In this document: positions 6,159-14,534 of the stretch, in pieces | Position numbering within the stretch: the first letter of the stretch is position 1 | Layout of the letters: each line of letters opens with the position of its first letter | NCBI GenBank assembly: GCA_017962615.1 | Contig: JAGCUZ010000068.1 | Location: 1-58,931, forward strand | Direction of reading: 5' to 3' | DNA: 58,931 nt | Source of the DNA: Bacteroidales bacterium | GTDB taxonomy: Bacteria; Bacteroidota; Bacteroidia; Bacteroidales; P3 | Made by a program: the position numbers and the translations under genes | The notes under the pieces: generated by a model | Databases searched by the model: none | Told to the model about the DNA's origin: nothing | What the model saw: the letters and a program-made list of their open reading frames with translations, nothing else

Positions 6159-8356
6159 CACATATTGAGTATGGCGCGGAGAGCGAAGTTGATGCCAGGC
6201 TGCTGATAGTATGCACGATAGACAGCACATGAACCATCGGCCTGGTGGTCGTCGAACGACCAGGCGGGCAGGCGGTAGTGATTGTTGAGCAGGTTGTTGA
6301 CCAAAAACTGGAACTCCAGTTTATGCCATTTGTAGGATGCCCTGACATTGAGGAGGAAATAATCGTCCTGAAGCAGTTCCTGACGGTCGGTATTGTCGCA
6401 ATACATCTTGCCCACGTACTTGCCTTGCAACTCAATGCGGAAGTTCTTGAAGAGCTCGTAACCCGCAGCGGCGGCGCCCACCACGGCGGGCGAGTAGCTG
6501 AGATGGGTGTTGCCAAGGTCGCGAGTCTGCAAGTTGCCGTAATAGTCGTAATACGACCATGTGTAGTTGATGATGCGGTTGTCGCTAAGCGTGATGTTGG
6601 CATTGGCCGAGAAGCGCGGAATATTCACCGGGTGCAAGGCTCCCTCGAGCTCAAGACCTATGCGGTAGGACCGGTCGACATTCTCCATTAATACATAACC
6701 GACAGGGTTGAGACGTCCGCTAGGCACGAGCTGGTCTTTGTAGAACATGCCGTAGAGGTTGGCAGCCAGCTGAAAGTTGGGATTCTTGCTGTAGCGGTAG
6801 CCCACTTCGAGGTCGGTGAGGTGCTCGGGAAGCACGGTGTCGCGTGCGGTGGTTGACTTGAGGATGTCCTTGATGTCGCCGCGTGTGGGCTCACGACTCA
6901 CCATGCCGGCAACCACATAGAGACGGTTGCCGCCGCCCGTGGCATAGTTCCATCCCAACTTGGGATTGAAGAAGCTGTATTGCCCACGGAAATGCATAGG
7001 GGTAAGGTCGTCGTCGGGACCGTCTATCTGATAGTCAATCAGTCGCAGCTGAAGGTCGGCGTAGATGTTGTGCTTTGATGAGGGGAAGTACTGCATACGG
7101 GCAAACGAGGTGGCATCAATCTTCAGGCTGTTGTTGTGGTACCACTCGTCGTTGTCGGCTGATACATTGCCAGCCTGGTCCCAGATGATATTGCCAAAGA
7201 CCTGACCGTCGTAACGCTGAGCCGTCTCGCCGAACGAGAGTTTGAGCTTGTCGGTAGTGCGGTGGGCCGTGATATTGCCCGTGAAGGAGTGGTTGAGCAT
7301 CTGCTTGCGGGTAATCTGGTCACTATTGTACAGCATTGACCAAGCACCTGCGGCATAGAACCAGTTGCAGTCGTCGAAATACTCCTCATAATAGCCGTCG
7401 CCATGAGTGTAGTGAGCGGTGGCGTTGAGCAGCCACAGGTCGCCAATCTGACGGGAATAGTAGAGCTGATAGTGCCGCTGGTTGTAATTATCGGACTGGT
7501 TGTCATAGTAGCGCACATTGCCGAAGGTGTCGAGCATATAAGCACCCGCCCCGTTGTAGCGCGGGTCGGCATCTAGTTCTTCTGCGTATGCTCCATCCCA
7601 GGTAATGCCTGTGTGCTGCTTGCCGATTATGACGGTGCCTTTGAGGATGCTGCGGTTGCCGTACCAGCCGCCGGTCATGAAGAGCGACTGATGGTCGCAG
7701 AAGCCGTTGCGCACATAGCCGTCGCTTTTGACGTTGCTGTAGGCCATGTCGAACACAAAGCCTTTGGGTGTCAGTCCCGTACCTGCCGTGAGGCTGTAGC
7801 TGCGGGTGTTGAACGAGCCCGCCATAAGGTCGGCGGTGGCGTAGGGCTGCGAAGCGGCACCCAGCGTCTGCAGGCTTATACTGCCGCCCGCCGAGGCCGT
7901 GCCGCCGCTGGTGGCTCCTATACCACGCTGTACCTGCATGTTTTGTGCCATGCCGGTGATGTTGGGAATGTTGACCCAGTAAACAGCCTGACTCTCGGCA
8001 TCGTTGAGCGGTATGCTGTTGATGTTGACATTGATACGAGTGCCGTCGATGCCACGGATACGGAGCGATGTGTTGCCCACCGTTCCGTTCTCGCCGGAGG
8101 CCACCACAGACGTCTGCTGACCTATGACGTAGGGCAGCGAGGTGTTGATACGCTCCTCCTTGAGTTGTTCGCGACTCAATGTCGAGTTGGTAATTGGTGT
8201 GCGGTCGTCGGCAAATGTGCCGCTAACCACAACGGTTTCAAGGACACGCACCGAGTCCTTGGCTGGTTTTTGCGCAATGGCAATTGTTGACTGGCAGCCC
8301 ATGAGGACTGCGATGGCTGCAGTGCAGCGCAAAAAAGAAAAGTTGTGTCTTTTCAT
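6158..8356 (-). CDS. TonB-dependent outer-membrane receptor for thiamine
   Basis: The 732-residue outer-membrane transporter has a signal peptide (residues 1-28, ending AIAQ). A plug domain follows, with TVVVSGTFADDRTPITNSTLS, the TSLRIRGIDGTRINVNINSIPLND region and GGTASAGGSISLQT. Then comes a beta-barrel rich in aromatic strands, ending FALRAILNM. The family uses TonB/ExbBD energy for high-affinity uptake. A TPP riboswitch directly over the start codon and co-transcribed pnuT and thiamine pyrophosphokinase identify thiamine as the likely substrate (the OMthi/Omr1 type). The SD-like GGAGG lies within the riboswitch's 3' part, so translation should be shut off by TPP. The stop shares a base with the next start (TGATG). 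Confidence 0.94.
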   Translation of the reverse strand: MKRHNFSFLRCTAAIAVLMGCQSTIAIAQKPAKDSVRVLETVVVSGTFADDRTPITNSTLSREQLKEERINTSLPYVIGQQTSVVASGENGTVGNTSLRIRGIDGTRINVNINSIPLNDAESQAVYWVNIPNITGMAQNMQVQRGIGATSGGTASAGGSISLQTLGAASQPYATADLMAGSFNTRSYSLTAGTGLTPKGFVFDMAYSNVKSDGYVRNGFCDHQSLFMTGGWYGNRSILKGTVIIGKQHTGITWDGAYAEELDADPRYNGAGAYMLDTFGNVRYYDNQSDNYNQRHYQLYYSRQIGDLWLLNATAHYTHGDGYYEEYFDDCNWFYAAGAWSMLYNSDQITRKQMLNHSFTGNITAHRTTDKLKLSFGETAQRYDGQVFGNIIWDQAGNVSADNDEWYHNNSLKIDATSFARMQYFPSSKHNIYADLQLRLIDYQIDGPDDDLTPMHFRGQYSFFNPKLGWNYATGGGNRLYVVAGMVSREPTRGDIKDILKSTTARDTVLPEHLTDLEVGYRYSKNPNFQLAANLYGMFYKDQLVPSGRLNPVGYVLMENVDRSYRIGLELEGALHPVNIPRFSANANITLSDNRIINYTWSYYDYYGNLQTRDLGNTHLSYSPAVVGAAAAGYELFKNFRIELQGKYVGKMYCDNTDRQELLQDDYFLLNVRASYKWHKLEFQFLVNNLLNNHYRLPAWSFDDHQADGSCAVYRAYYQQPGINFALRAILNM

Positions 8357-8359
8357 GCT

Positions 8360-8436
8360 TTTTCCTCCGCCGGTATTATCCGTTTCAGGTTCAAGGGTAT
8401 TATCTCAGCTCCAACAAGTTGGGCACCCCAAAAATA
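8360..8436 (-). promoter_or_regulatory. TPP riboswitch (THI element)
   Basis: On the minus strand the conserved blocks appear in order: GGGGTGCC, GCTGAGATAATACCCTTGAA, CCTGAAACGGATAATACCGG and CGGAGGA. These are the hallmark segments of the thiamine pyrophosphate aptamer. The outer stem P1 would pair the T-run TTATTTTT with AAAAAGC next to GGAGG, seven to eight bases before the ATG of the receptor gene. Ligand-stabilised P1 would therefore cover the ribosome-binding site, meaning control of translation rather than a terminator. Confidence 0.96.
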
Positions 8437-8462
8437 AGTTAATTTCTGCCTAAAAGGCGATG

Positions 8463-8492
8463 CAAAGTTACGATTTTTTCTTGTTTTGCAAA
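8463..8492 (-). promoter_or_regulatory. Promoter of the thiamine operon
   Basis: On the minus strand TTTG (8492-8489), an 18-nt spacer and TAACTTTGC (8470-8462) fit the Bacteroidota promoter pattern. Transcription would begin about 25-30 bases before the riboswitch aptamer. Confidence 0.7.
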
Positions 8493-8533
8493 TATATTTT
8501 TGACATTTACGGCAACATTTGACAAAAAAAACG

Positions 8534-8542
8534 TAAATTTGC
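8534..8542 (+). promoter_or_regulatory. Probable -7 element for mrdA
   Basis: TAAATTTGC matches TAnnTTTG and lies 42 bases before the mrdA start. The expected TTTG 19 bases upstream is not good; the nearest TTTG is only 12 bases away, so this is a partial match. Confidence 0.45.
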
Positions 8543-8583
8543 ATTTTCTCTTAGACTCCCGAAACAGCGCGTAAACATAAGGT

Positions 8584-10419
8584 ATGTCAAACCAATACAG
8601 CAATAGGGCAAACATTGTCAAGGCCATTTTCTGTTCTGTGGCTCTGATTTTCATCGTTCGCCTCGCCGCTCTGCAGCTCTTCGACAGGAAATACCCCGAC
8701 CTGGCCAGGAAACAGGCCCTGCGCTATGTAACCCAATATCCCGCGCGCGGCCTCGTCTACGACCGCAACGGCCTGCTCCTTGTGTACAACGAGGCCGTCT
8801 ACGACCTTATGGTCATCCCACGCCTGATAAAAGACTTCGACACCGCCGCCTTCTGCCGCTGCCTCCGCATTGAGAGAGAAGAGTTCGACAGCCGACTCCG
8901 CCAGGCCCGCAAGTACTCGCCCTACTCCCCCTCCCCCTTCATGAAACAGCTCTCCAAGGAAGAATTCGGATCCTGGCAAAACCAGCTGTACAAATTCAAA
9001 GGCTTCTATGTGCAGAAGAGAACCCTCCGCGTCTACGACCGCCCCATCGCCGCCCACGTCCTGGGGTATATCGGCGAAGTCGACGACAGAGACATCTCCA
9101 ACGACCCCTACTACCGACAGGGCGACTATATAGGCAAAAGCGGCCTCGAGAAATGGTACGAACCCATCCTGCGCGGGCGCAAAGGCTGCAACGTGATGCA
9201 TGTCGACGTGCACAACCGCGAGATCGGTCCCTACCTGAACGGCAAACTCGACTCGCTGCCCGTCGAAGGCCTCAACCTCTACACCACCCTCGACGCCGGG
9301 CTGCAGCAGTACGCCGAAAGCCTGATGGCCAACAAGCGCGGATGCATCGTCGCCATCCAACCCGCCACCGGCGAAATTCTGACCCTCGCCTCCGCACCCG
9401 CCTACGACCCCAACCTGCTCGTCGGCCGCCTGCGCCGCGACAACTACCCCCGCCTGAGCAGCGACGTCAACAAACCCCTCTTCAACCGCGCCCTGCAGGC
9501 CAAGTATCCCCCCGGCTCCATATTCAAGGTCGCGCAAGCCGTAACCGCCTTGCAGATGGGCGTGATAACCCCCCAGACGGGCTTCGCCTGCGACAAATCG
9601 CTCGTCGGCTGCCACAACCACCCCTCCGCACGCAGCGTGCAGGAAGCCATCAAGATGTCGTGCAACCCCTATTTCTACCACGTCTACAAACGCATGATAC
9701 AGCAAGGCCGCTACAAGAGCAGCGCCCGCGACAGCCAGTACGGCCTCACCCAGTGGCACCACTACATGCTGCGCCTCGGCTTCGGCCAACGCCTCGGCAT
9801 CGACCTCCCCGGCGTCAAGGCCGGCAACATCCCCGACACCGCCTACTACAACCGCTGGTACGGCCGCGACGGCTGGGCCTTCTCCACCATCTACTCCAAC
9901 AGCATCGGCCAGGGCGAAGTCGAGGTGGTCCCCATCCAGATGGCCAACCTCGCCTGCATCGTGGCCAACCGCGGCTACTACTGCACCCCCCATCTCCTGC
10001 GCTACTACGGCCCCGACTCGCTCCAGCGCCCCGAGTTCCTCGAGCACCACGAGACCGGCATCGACCGCAGATGGTTCGAGCTCGCCGCCCGCGGCATGTA
10101 CGACGTGGTGCACGGCGCCGGAGGCACCGCCCACAAAGCCGACGTGCCAGGCATCGACGTTTGCGGCAAGACCGGCACCGCCCAGAACCTCGGCGACGAC
10201 CACTCCGTATTCATAGCCTTCGCACCCCTCGACAAACCCGTCATAGCCGTGGCAGTCTATGTCGAGAACGCACGCGGCGGCGGCGGCTCGTGGGCCGCAC
10301 CCATCGCAGGCCTCCTCATCGAGAAATACATCAACGGCGAAGTCAAGCGCAAAGACTTCGAGCGCACCTATCGCGAAGCCTCCCCCTGCCAGAAACTCCC
10401 CCTCCGCAAAAAACGCTAA
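8584..10419 (+). CDS. mrdA: Penicillin-binding protein 2 (elongation transpeptidase)
   Basis: The 611-residue class B PBP cross-links peptidoglycan during side-wall growth. It has a single N-terminal membrane anchor (about residues 14-33), then a pedestal/dimerisation domain starting RYVTQYPARGLVYDRNG. The transpeptidase domain has the catalytic SxxK at Ser312-Lys315 (PPGSIFKV), SxN at Ser359-Cys-Asn361 (MSCNPYF) and KTG at 529-531 (CGKTGTAQN). All three motifs are intact. The length is normal for PBP2. rodA, its glycosyltransferase partner, follows on the same strand, which fits the elongasome pair. The very C-rich third codon positions create long open frames on the other strands, which are shadows. 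Confidence 0.96.
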   Translation: MSNQYSNRANIVKAIFCSVALIFIVRLAALQLFDRKYPDLARKQALRYVTQYPARGLVYDRNGLLLVYNEAVYDLMVIPRLIKDFDTAAFCRCLRIEREEFDSRLRQARKYSPYSPSPFMKQLSKEEFGSWQNQLYKFKGFYVQKRTLRVYDRPIAAHVLGYIGEVDDRDISNDPYYRQGDYIGKSGLEKWYEPILRGRKGCNVMHVDVHNREIGPYLNGKLDSLPVEGLNLYTTLDAGLQQYAESLMANKRGCIVAIQPATGEILTLASAPAYDPNLLVGRLRRDNYPRLSSDVNKPLFNRALQAKYPPGSIFKVAQAVTALQMGVITPQTGFACDKSLVGCHNHPSARSVQEAIKMSCNPYFYHVYKRMIQQGRYKSSARDSQYGLTQWHHYMLRLGFGQRLGIDLPGVKAGNIPDTAYYNRWYGRDGWAFSTIYSNSIGQGEVEVVPIQMANLACIVANRGYYCTPHLLRYYGPDSLQRPEFLEHHETGIDRRWFELAARGMYDVVHGAGGTAHKADVPGIDVCGKTGTAQNLGDDHSVFIAFAPLDKPVIAVAVYVENARGGGGSWAAPIAGLLIEKYINGEVKRKDFERTYREASPCQKLPLRKKR

Positions 10420-10719
10420 CCAACATCAAACCTATCTACATATCAACATATCAACATATCAATATCAAACTTTTTAAACGTTAATTACCGTATAATTTTC
10501 CGTTAATTTATTTAGTCAACAATTTTAGCATCAATAAAACAATTAACGACCAATTAATGGAAATTAACGTTATTATAATATCAACTTATAAGTTTTAAGT
10601 TTTAAGTAGCTGACGCATATAACCTATCAACATCAAACATATCAACCTATCAACCTATCAACCTATCAACCTATCAACATCAAACATATCAACATATCAA
10701 CATATTAACATATTAATCA
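10420..10719 (+). repeat. mrdA-rodA spacer with 8-bp tandem repeats
   Basis: There is no gene in this AT-rich 300-base spacer. Degenerate 8-bp units ATCAACAT/ATCAACCT occur in two blocks, 10440-10470 and about 10621-10712; within the second, four or five ATCAACCT units run head to tail (10641-10680). The middle (10480-10580) holds several TTAACG/TTAATT inverted elements. AAGTTTTAAGT followed by AGCTGACGCATATAAC (around 10590-10624) recurs before clpX at about 11987-12030. Confidence 0.8.
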
Positions 10720-11979
10720 ATGCTCCCCCCTCCCCGCAAATACGACTTCACCCTCATAGCCCTCTACATAGGCCTCGTGCTCTTTGGCTGGGTCAACATC
10801 TACGCCGCAACCTTCAGCGAGGAGCACCGCCAAGTGTTCGACTTCTCCTGCCAGCACGGCAAGCAGCTTCTATGGATAGGCCTCTCCGCCATTGCCGCCG
10901 TCGCGGTGCTTAAAATCGACCCCAAGATATTCAGCACCACCGCCTACCTTATCTACGCCATCGCCCTTGCGCTGCTGGTGGTCACACTCTTCATCGCCAC
11001 CGTCACCAAAGGCGCCACCTCGTGGATCAACCTCGGCGCCTTCAAGCTGCAGCCCTCCGAGTTTGCCAAATGCGCCACAGCCCTCGCCGTGGCACGCTTC
11101 ATGCGCGAAATCGACATCAACCTCAACCGCCCCCGCACCTGGATCACCGTCGGCGCAATCATCGCCATACCCGCCGCACTCATCCTCCTGCAGCACGACA
11201 CCGGCTCCGCTCTCGTCTTCGCCAGCTTCCTGCTCCCCCTCTTCCGCGAAGGGCTCACACCCTACATACTCATTTTCGGCCTCGTCGCCGTAATCCTCTT
11301 CGTGCTCGCACTCCTGCTCAACAAATACCTCCTCATAGGAATCATAGCCCTCGGCTGCCTCGTCTACCTCTTCCTATGGCTGGGCCGCCGCCGCGCCCGC
11401 AAAAACTACATGGGCACCCTGCTGGTCTTTGTCGCCTGCAGCCTCTTCACCCTCTCCGTCGATTTCGCCTTCAACCATCTGCTCGAACCCCACCAGAAGC
11501 AGCGCATCGAAGTGCTCCTCGGCAAAACCGACGACCTCAAAGGCGCAGGCTACAACGTCCACCAGTCCAAGATAGCACTCGGCTCAGGCGGCGTCCTCGG
11601 CAAAGGATTTCTCCGCGGCACCATAACCAAGGCCAACTTCGTGCCCGAACAGGAAACCGACTTCATCTTCTGCACCGTGGGCGAAGAATGGGGCTTCGTG
11701 GGCTGCACAGCCATGATTGCCGCCTATCTGGCTCTGCTGCTCCACATAGTCACCATAGCCGAACGCCAGCACTCCAACTTCTCGCGCATCTACGGCTACT
11801 CCGTAGCCTCCATCCTCTTCTTCCACCTCTTCGTCAACATAGGCATGGTCATCGGCCTGCTGCCCGTCATCGGCATACCACTCCCCTTCTGCAGCTACGG
11901 CGGCTCCTCCCTCCTCGCCTTCACCATACTCCTCTTCATCTTCATCCGCCAAGACTCCGCCCGCACCCAAGGAATATAG
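10720..11979 (+). CDS. rodA: Peptidoglycan glycosyltransferase RodA (SEDS family)
   Basis: The 419-residue polytopic inner-membrane protein has about ten hydrophobic segments. SEDS proteins polymerise lipid II into glycan strands, and RodA works with PBP2, encoded just upstream. Visible SEDS signatures: GATSWINLGAFKLQPSEFAK near residue 100, LLQHDTGSALVF, KTDDLKGAGYNVHQSKIALGSGG... FVPEQETDFIFCTVGEEWGF in the large extracytoplasmic loop (cited in parts), and the C-terminal GIPLPFCSYGGSSLL. RodA rather than FtsW is supported by the mrdA neighbour. An AT-rich repeat tract (8-bp ATCAACAT-type units) lies directly before the ATG, with no Shine-Dalgarno sequence, as is common in Bacteroidota. Confidence 0.96.
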   Translation: MLPPPRKYDFTLIALYIGLVLFGWVNIYAATFSEEHRQVFDFSCQHGKQLLWIGLSAIAAVAVLKIDPKIFSTTAYLIYAIALALLVVTLFIATVTKGATSWINLGAFKLQPSEFAKCATALAVARFMREIDINLNRPRTWITVGAIIAIPAALILLQHDTGSALVFASFLLPLFREGLTPYILIFGLVAVILFVLALLLNKYLLIGIIALGCLVYLFLWLGRRRARKNYMGTLLVFVACSLFTLSVDFAFNHLLEPHQKQRIEVLLGKTDDLKGAGYNVHQSKIALGSGGVLGKGFLRGTITKANFVPEQETDFIFCTVGEEWGFVGCTAMIAAYLALLLHIVTIAERQHSNFSRIYGYSVASILFFHLFVNIGMVIGLLPVIGIPLPFCSYGGSSLLAFTILLFIFIRQDSARTQGI

Positions 11980-11982
11980 TAC

Positions 11983-12064
11983 AGTTTTAAGTTATAAGTT
12001 ATTAGTTCTAAATAGCTGACGCATATAACATATCAACATAGAACATCAACCTATCAACATCTAA
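11983..12064 (+). repeat. rodA-clpX spacer with TTTTAAGTT and ATCAAC repeats
   Basis: The spacer repeats elements of the mrdA-rodA spacer: AGTTTTAAGTTATAAGTTATT, then AGCTGACGCATATAAC, then ATCAACAT/ATCAACCT units up to the clpX ATG. A related TTAGTTTTAAGTTCTAAGTC tract follows the peptidase gene at 41132-41153. Confidence 0.7.
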
Positions 12065-13342
12065 ATGCCCAAACCCACCACCCCCTCCATTCGCTGCTCA
12101 TTCTGCGGCAAGTCCGAGAAATCCGTCCGCATGATGATGGCCGGAAAAGACGCCTACATCTGCGACCAATGCGTGGCCGACGCCATGGAAGTCTTTGCCC
12201 GGCACGGCTTCACACCGCAACCCGAAATAGCCCGTCCCGCTACGCCCCCCCATCCCGCCGACAGTCTGGCCATTCCCGCCCCACAAGATATAAAAGACTA
12301 CCTCGACCAGTACGTTATAGGTCAGGACGAGGCCAAGCGCGTGCTCTCAGTGGCCGTCTACAACCACTACAAGCGCCTGCATTATACCGCCATGCATCCA
12401 ACTGGCAATCCCGCCACCGATGTCGAAATTGAGAAGTCCAACATCATCATCGTGGGCGAGACCGGCACCGGCAAGACCCTCCTCGCCAAGACCATAGCAC
12501 GCATGCTCGACGTGCCCTTCTGCATCGCCGACGCCACCGTCATCACCGAGGCAGGCTATGTGGGCGAAGATGTCGAAACCATCCTCACACGCCTGCTCCA
12601 AGCCGCCAACTACAACGTTGCCGCCGCCGAACGCGGCATAGTCTTCATCGACGAAATCGACAAGATTGCACGCAAGAGCGACAACCCCTCCATAACCCGC
12701 GACGTGTCGGGCGAAGGCGTGCAGCAGGCACTGCTCAAACTCATCGAGGGCGCCGTTATCAACGTGCCGCCCGAAGGCGGACGCAAGCACCCCGAGCAGC
12801 ACCTCATCCCCGTCGACACCCGCAACATCCTCTTCATCTCCGGCGGTGCCTTCAGCGGCATAGAACGCATCATCGCATCGCGCCTAAAAACCAACGCCAT
12901 AGGCTACGGCACATCAGCTTCGCGCACCAACCTCGACCGCAACAACATGATGCAGTACGTACTGCCCATGGACCTCAAGAAATTCGGACTTATACCCGAG
13001 CTCGTCGGCCGCTTCCCCATCCTCACCCACCTCAACCCCCTCGACCGCGACGCCCTCGTCCGCATACTCACCGAGCCGCGCAACGCCCTCGTCAAGCAGT
13101 ACAAAGCCCTCTTCGACATGGATGACGCCAAGCTCGATATTGAGCCCGACGCCCTCGCCTTCATCGTCGACAAAGCCATTGAGTACAAGCTCGGCGCACG
13201 CGGCCTCCGCTCCATCATGGAAAGCGTTATGACCGACCTCATGTTCTCCATGCCCGAGCACCGCGGCAAACCCGTGCGCATCACCAAAGAATACGCCATG
13301 CAGCAGCTCGACAAATCAAAAATCAACAACTCCCTGCAATAA
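12065..13342 (+). CDS. clpX: ATP-dependent Clp protease ATPase subunit ClpX
   Basis: The 425-residue AAA+ unfoldase feeds substrates to ClpP. The N-terminal C4 zinc-binding domain uses Cys11, Cys14, Cys33 and Cys36 (CSFCGK...YICDQC). The AAA+ core has Walker A GETGTGKT (131-138), Walker B VFIDEIDK with Asp196-Glu197, and a sensor II region [14 protein letters not shown] near the C-terminus; the pore-loop region lies between the Walker motifs. Length and order are normal. clpP is not in the window; here clpX sits alone after rodA and before an exported nitroreductase. Confidence 0.97.
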   Translation: MPKPTTPSIRCSFCGKSEKSVRMMMAGKDAYICDQCVADAMEVFARHGFTPQPEIARPATPPHPADSLAIPAPQDIKDYLDQYVIGQDEAKRVLSVAVYNHYKRLHYTAMHPTGNPATDVEIEKSNIIIVGETGTGKTLLAKTIARMLDVPFCIADATVITEAGYVGEDVETILTRLLQAANYNVAAAERGIVFIDEIDKIARKSDNPSITRDVSGEGVQQALLKLIEGAVINVPPEGGRKHPEQHLIPVDTRNILFISGGAFSGIERIIASRLKTNAIGYGTSASRTNLDRNNMMQYVLPMDLKKFGLIPELVGRFPILTHLNPLDRDALVRILTEPRNALVKQYKALFDMDDAKLDIEPDALAFIVDKAIEYKLGARGLRSIMESVMTDLMFSMPEHRGKPVRITKEYAMQQLDKSKINNSLQ

Positions 13343-13394
13343 TTTCCCCTCACCAACGTTATCAAACCATATTCAAACACTTAAAACTAATATT

Positions 13395-14036
13395 ATGCTT
13401 AAGAGAATCCTCACCTTTTCATTATTCGTCATGCTTGTATCATTGCAATCCCAAGCCCAGGACAAGACCATCCAGCTTATCGACCCCGTCACCGGTGCCG
13501 ACAACCCCGTACGCATAGCCTGCGAACTGCGCCGCAGCTACCGCAGCTTCACCGAAGGCGAGATACGCCAGGACCACCTCGCCACCCTCGTGTGGATGGC
13601 CTGCGGCGAGAACCGTCCCGACGAGCACAAACGCACAGTCCCTTCGGCACGCAATGCACAGGAAATAGAGCTCTACGTCTTCACCAAAGACGGCGTGTAC
13701 AAATACATACCCGGCAAGCACCTGCTCAACCTCGTCACCCCTGGCGACCATCGCGCCAAGATAAGCCAGCAGGAGTTCTTCGCACAGGCTCCCATAGCCC
13801 TCGTGCTTGTGGCCAACTATGACAAGATGAAAGACTTCGACGCTGCCAGCCGCGACTTCTACGCCGCTGTCGACTGCGGATACGTGAGCCAGAACATCTA
13901 CATGTTCTGCGCCGCCTCCGACCTCTACGGCACCGTGGCCTGCGGCGCCATCAACCGCGACGCCATCTCGACACTCCTCAAAATCAAGAACGGCAAAGTG
14001 ATGTTGGCTCACCCTGTGGGACACGTACAGCACTAA
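13395..14036 (+). CDS. Exported SagB-type nitroreductase family protein
   Basis: The 213-residue protein has a signal peptide (MLKRILTFSLFVMLVSLQSQAQ) and a single nitroreductase domain. Visible: RRSYRSFTEGEIRQDHLATLVWMACG, where the RRSxRxF start is the FMN phosphate-binding pattern, and the YVFTKDGVYKYIPGKHLL stretch that is characteristic of the SagB-like subgroup. Flavin-dependent reductases of this group act on quinones, nitro compounds or peptide azolines; here an export signal places it in the periplasm. The substrate is unknown. It lies between clpX and queD on the same strand with short spacers. Confidence 0.8.
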   Translation: MLKRILTFSLFVMLVSLQSQAQDKTIQLIDPVTGADNPVRIACELRRSYRSFTEGEIRQDHLATLVWMACGENRPDEHKRTVPSARNAQEIELYVFTKDGVYKYIPGKHLLNLVTPGDHRAKISQQEFFAQAPIALVLVANYDKMKDFDAASRDFYAAVDCGYVSQNIYMFCAASDLYGTVACGAINRDAISTLLKIKNGKVMLAHPVGHVQH

Positions 14037-14083
14037 GCCGCCATCGCAGTCATTCTCGGCTGCAACAGTGTGCTATACTTAAT

Positions 14084-14497
14084 ATGCAACTCCTTATAAC
14101 CAAGAAGTTCAGCTTCGAGATGGCTCACGCCCTCGACAGCTACGACGGTCGCTGCCGCAACCTGCACGGCCATTCGTACAAGTTAGCCGTCACCGCCACG
14201 GGCTCTCCAGCCTCCAAGGGCGCCAAAAGCGGCATGGTGGTGGACTTTGGCGACCTGAAACGCATTGTTGAGCAAACGGTTATAGAGCCTTTCGACCACG
14301 CCTTGGTGCTCTGCAAAGACTCCCCGCTGCTGGCAGGACTGCCCACCAAGACCGTCGCTGTCGACTTCCAACCCACCACCGAAAACCTGCTCATGCATTT
14401 TGCGCGCCTCCTCGAGCCGCGCATGCCCGAAGGCGTCAGGCTCCACTCCCTGCAACTGCAGGAAACCGAAAACAACTTGGCCGAGCTGATATTATAG
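14084..14497 (+). CDS. queD: 6-carboxy-5,6,7,8-tetrahydropterin synthase
   Basis: The 137-residue T-fold enzyme converts dihydroneopterin triphosphate to 6-carboxytetrahydropterin, the first dedicated step to queuosine. Zinc ligands His15, His28 and His30 and catalytic Cys24 are in place. CxxxHGH (C24-RNL-HGH) is the pattern of QueD rather than mammalian-type PTPS. FDHALV and PTTENL carry the remaining substrate and catalytic residues, and LQLQETENN is the conserved end. No other queuosine genes are in the window. Confidence 0.93.
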   Translation: MQLLITKKFSFEMAHALDSYDGRCRNLHGHSYKLAVTATGSPASKGAKSGMVVDFGDLKRIVEQTVIEPFDHALVLCKDSPLLAGLPTKTVAVDFQPTTENLLMHFARLLEPRMPEGVRLHSLQLQETENNLAELIL

Positions 14498-14534
14498 CTT
14501 AGGTTGTCGTCGCAGCCGATCTCGAATGCAATCG

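Noticed and set aside
8587..10203. 538-codon minus-strand frame opposite mrdA
   Set aside because: PBP2 with all catalytic motifs occupies the plus strand. The antisense translation is Val/Ala/Gly-rich noise caused by C-rich third positions.
9153..10484. 443-codon plus-strand frame rich in Arg and Pro
   Set aside because: It is a frame shadow of mrdA with repetitive Arg/Pro/His content and no domain.
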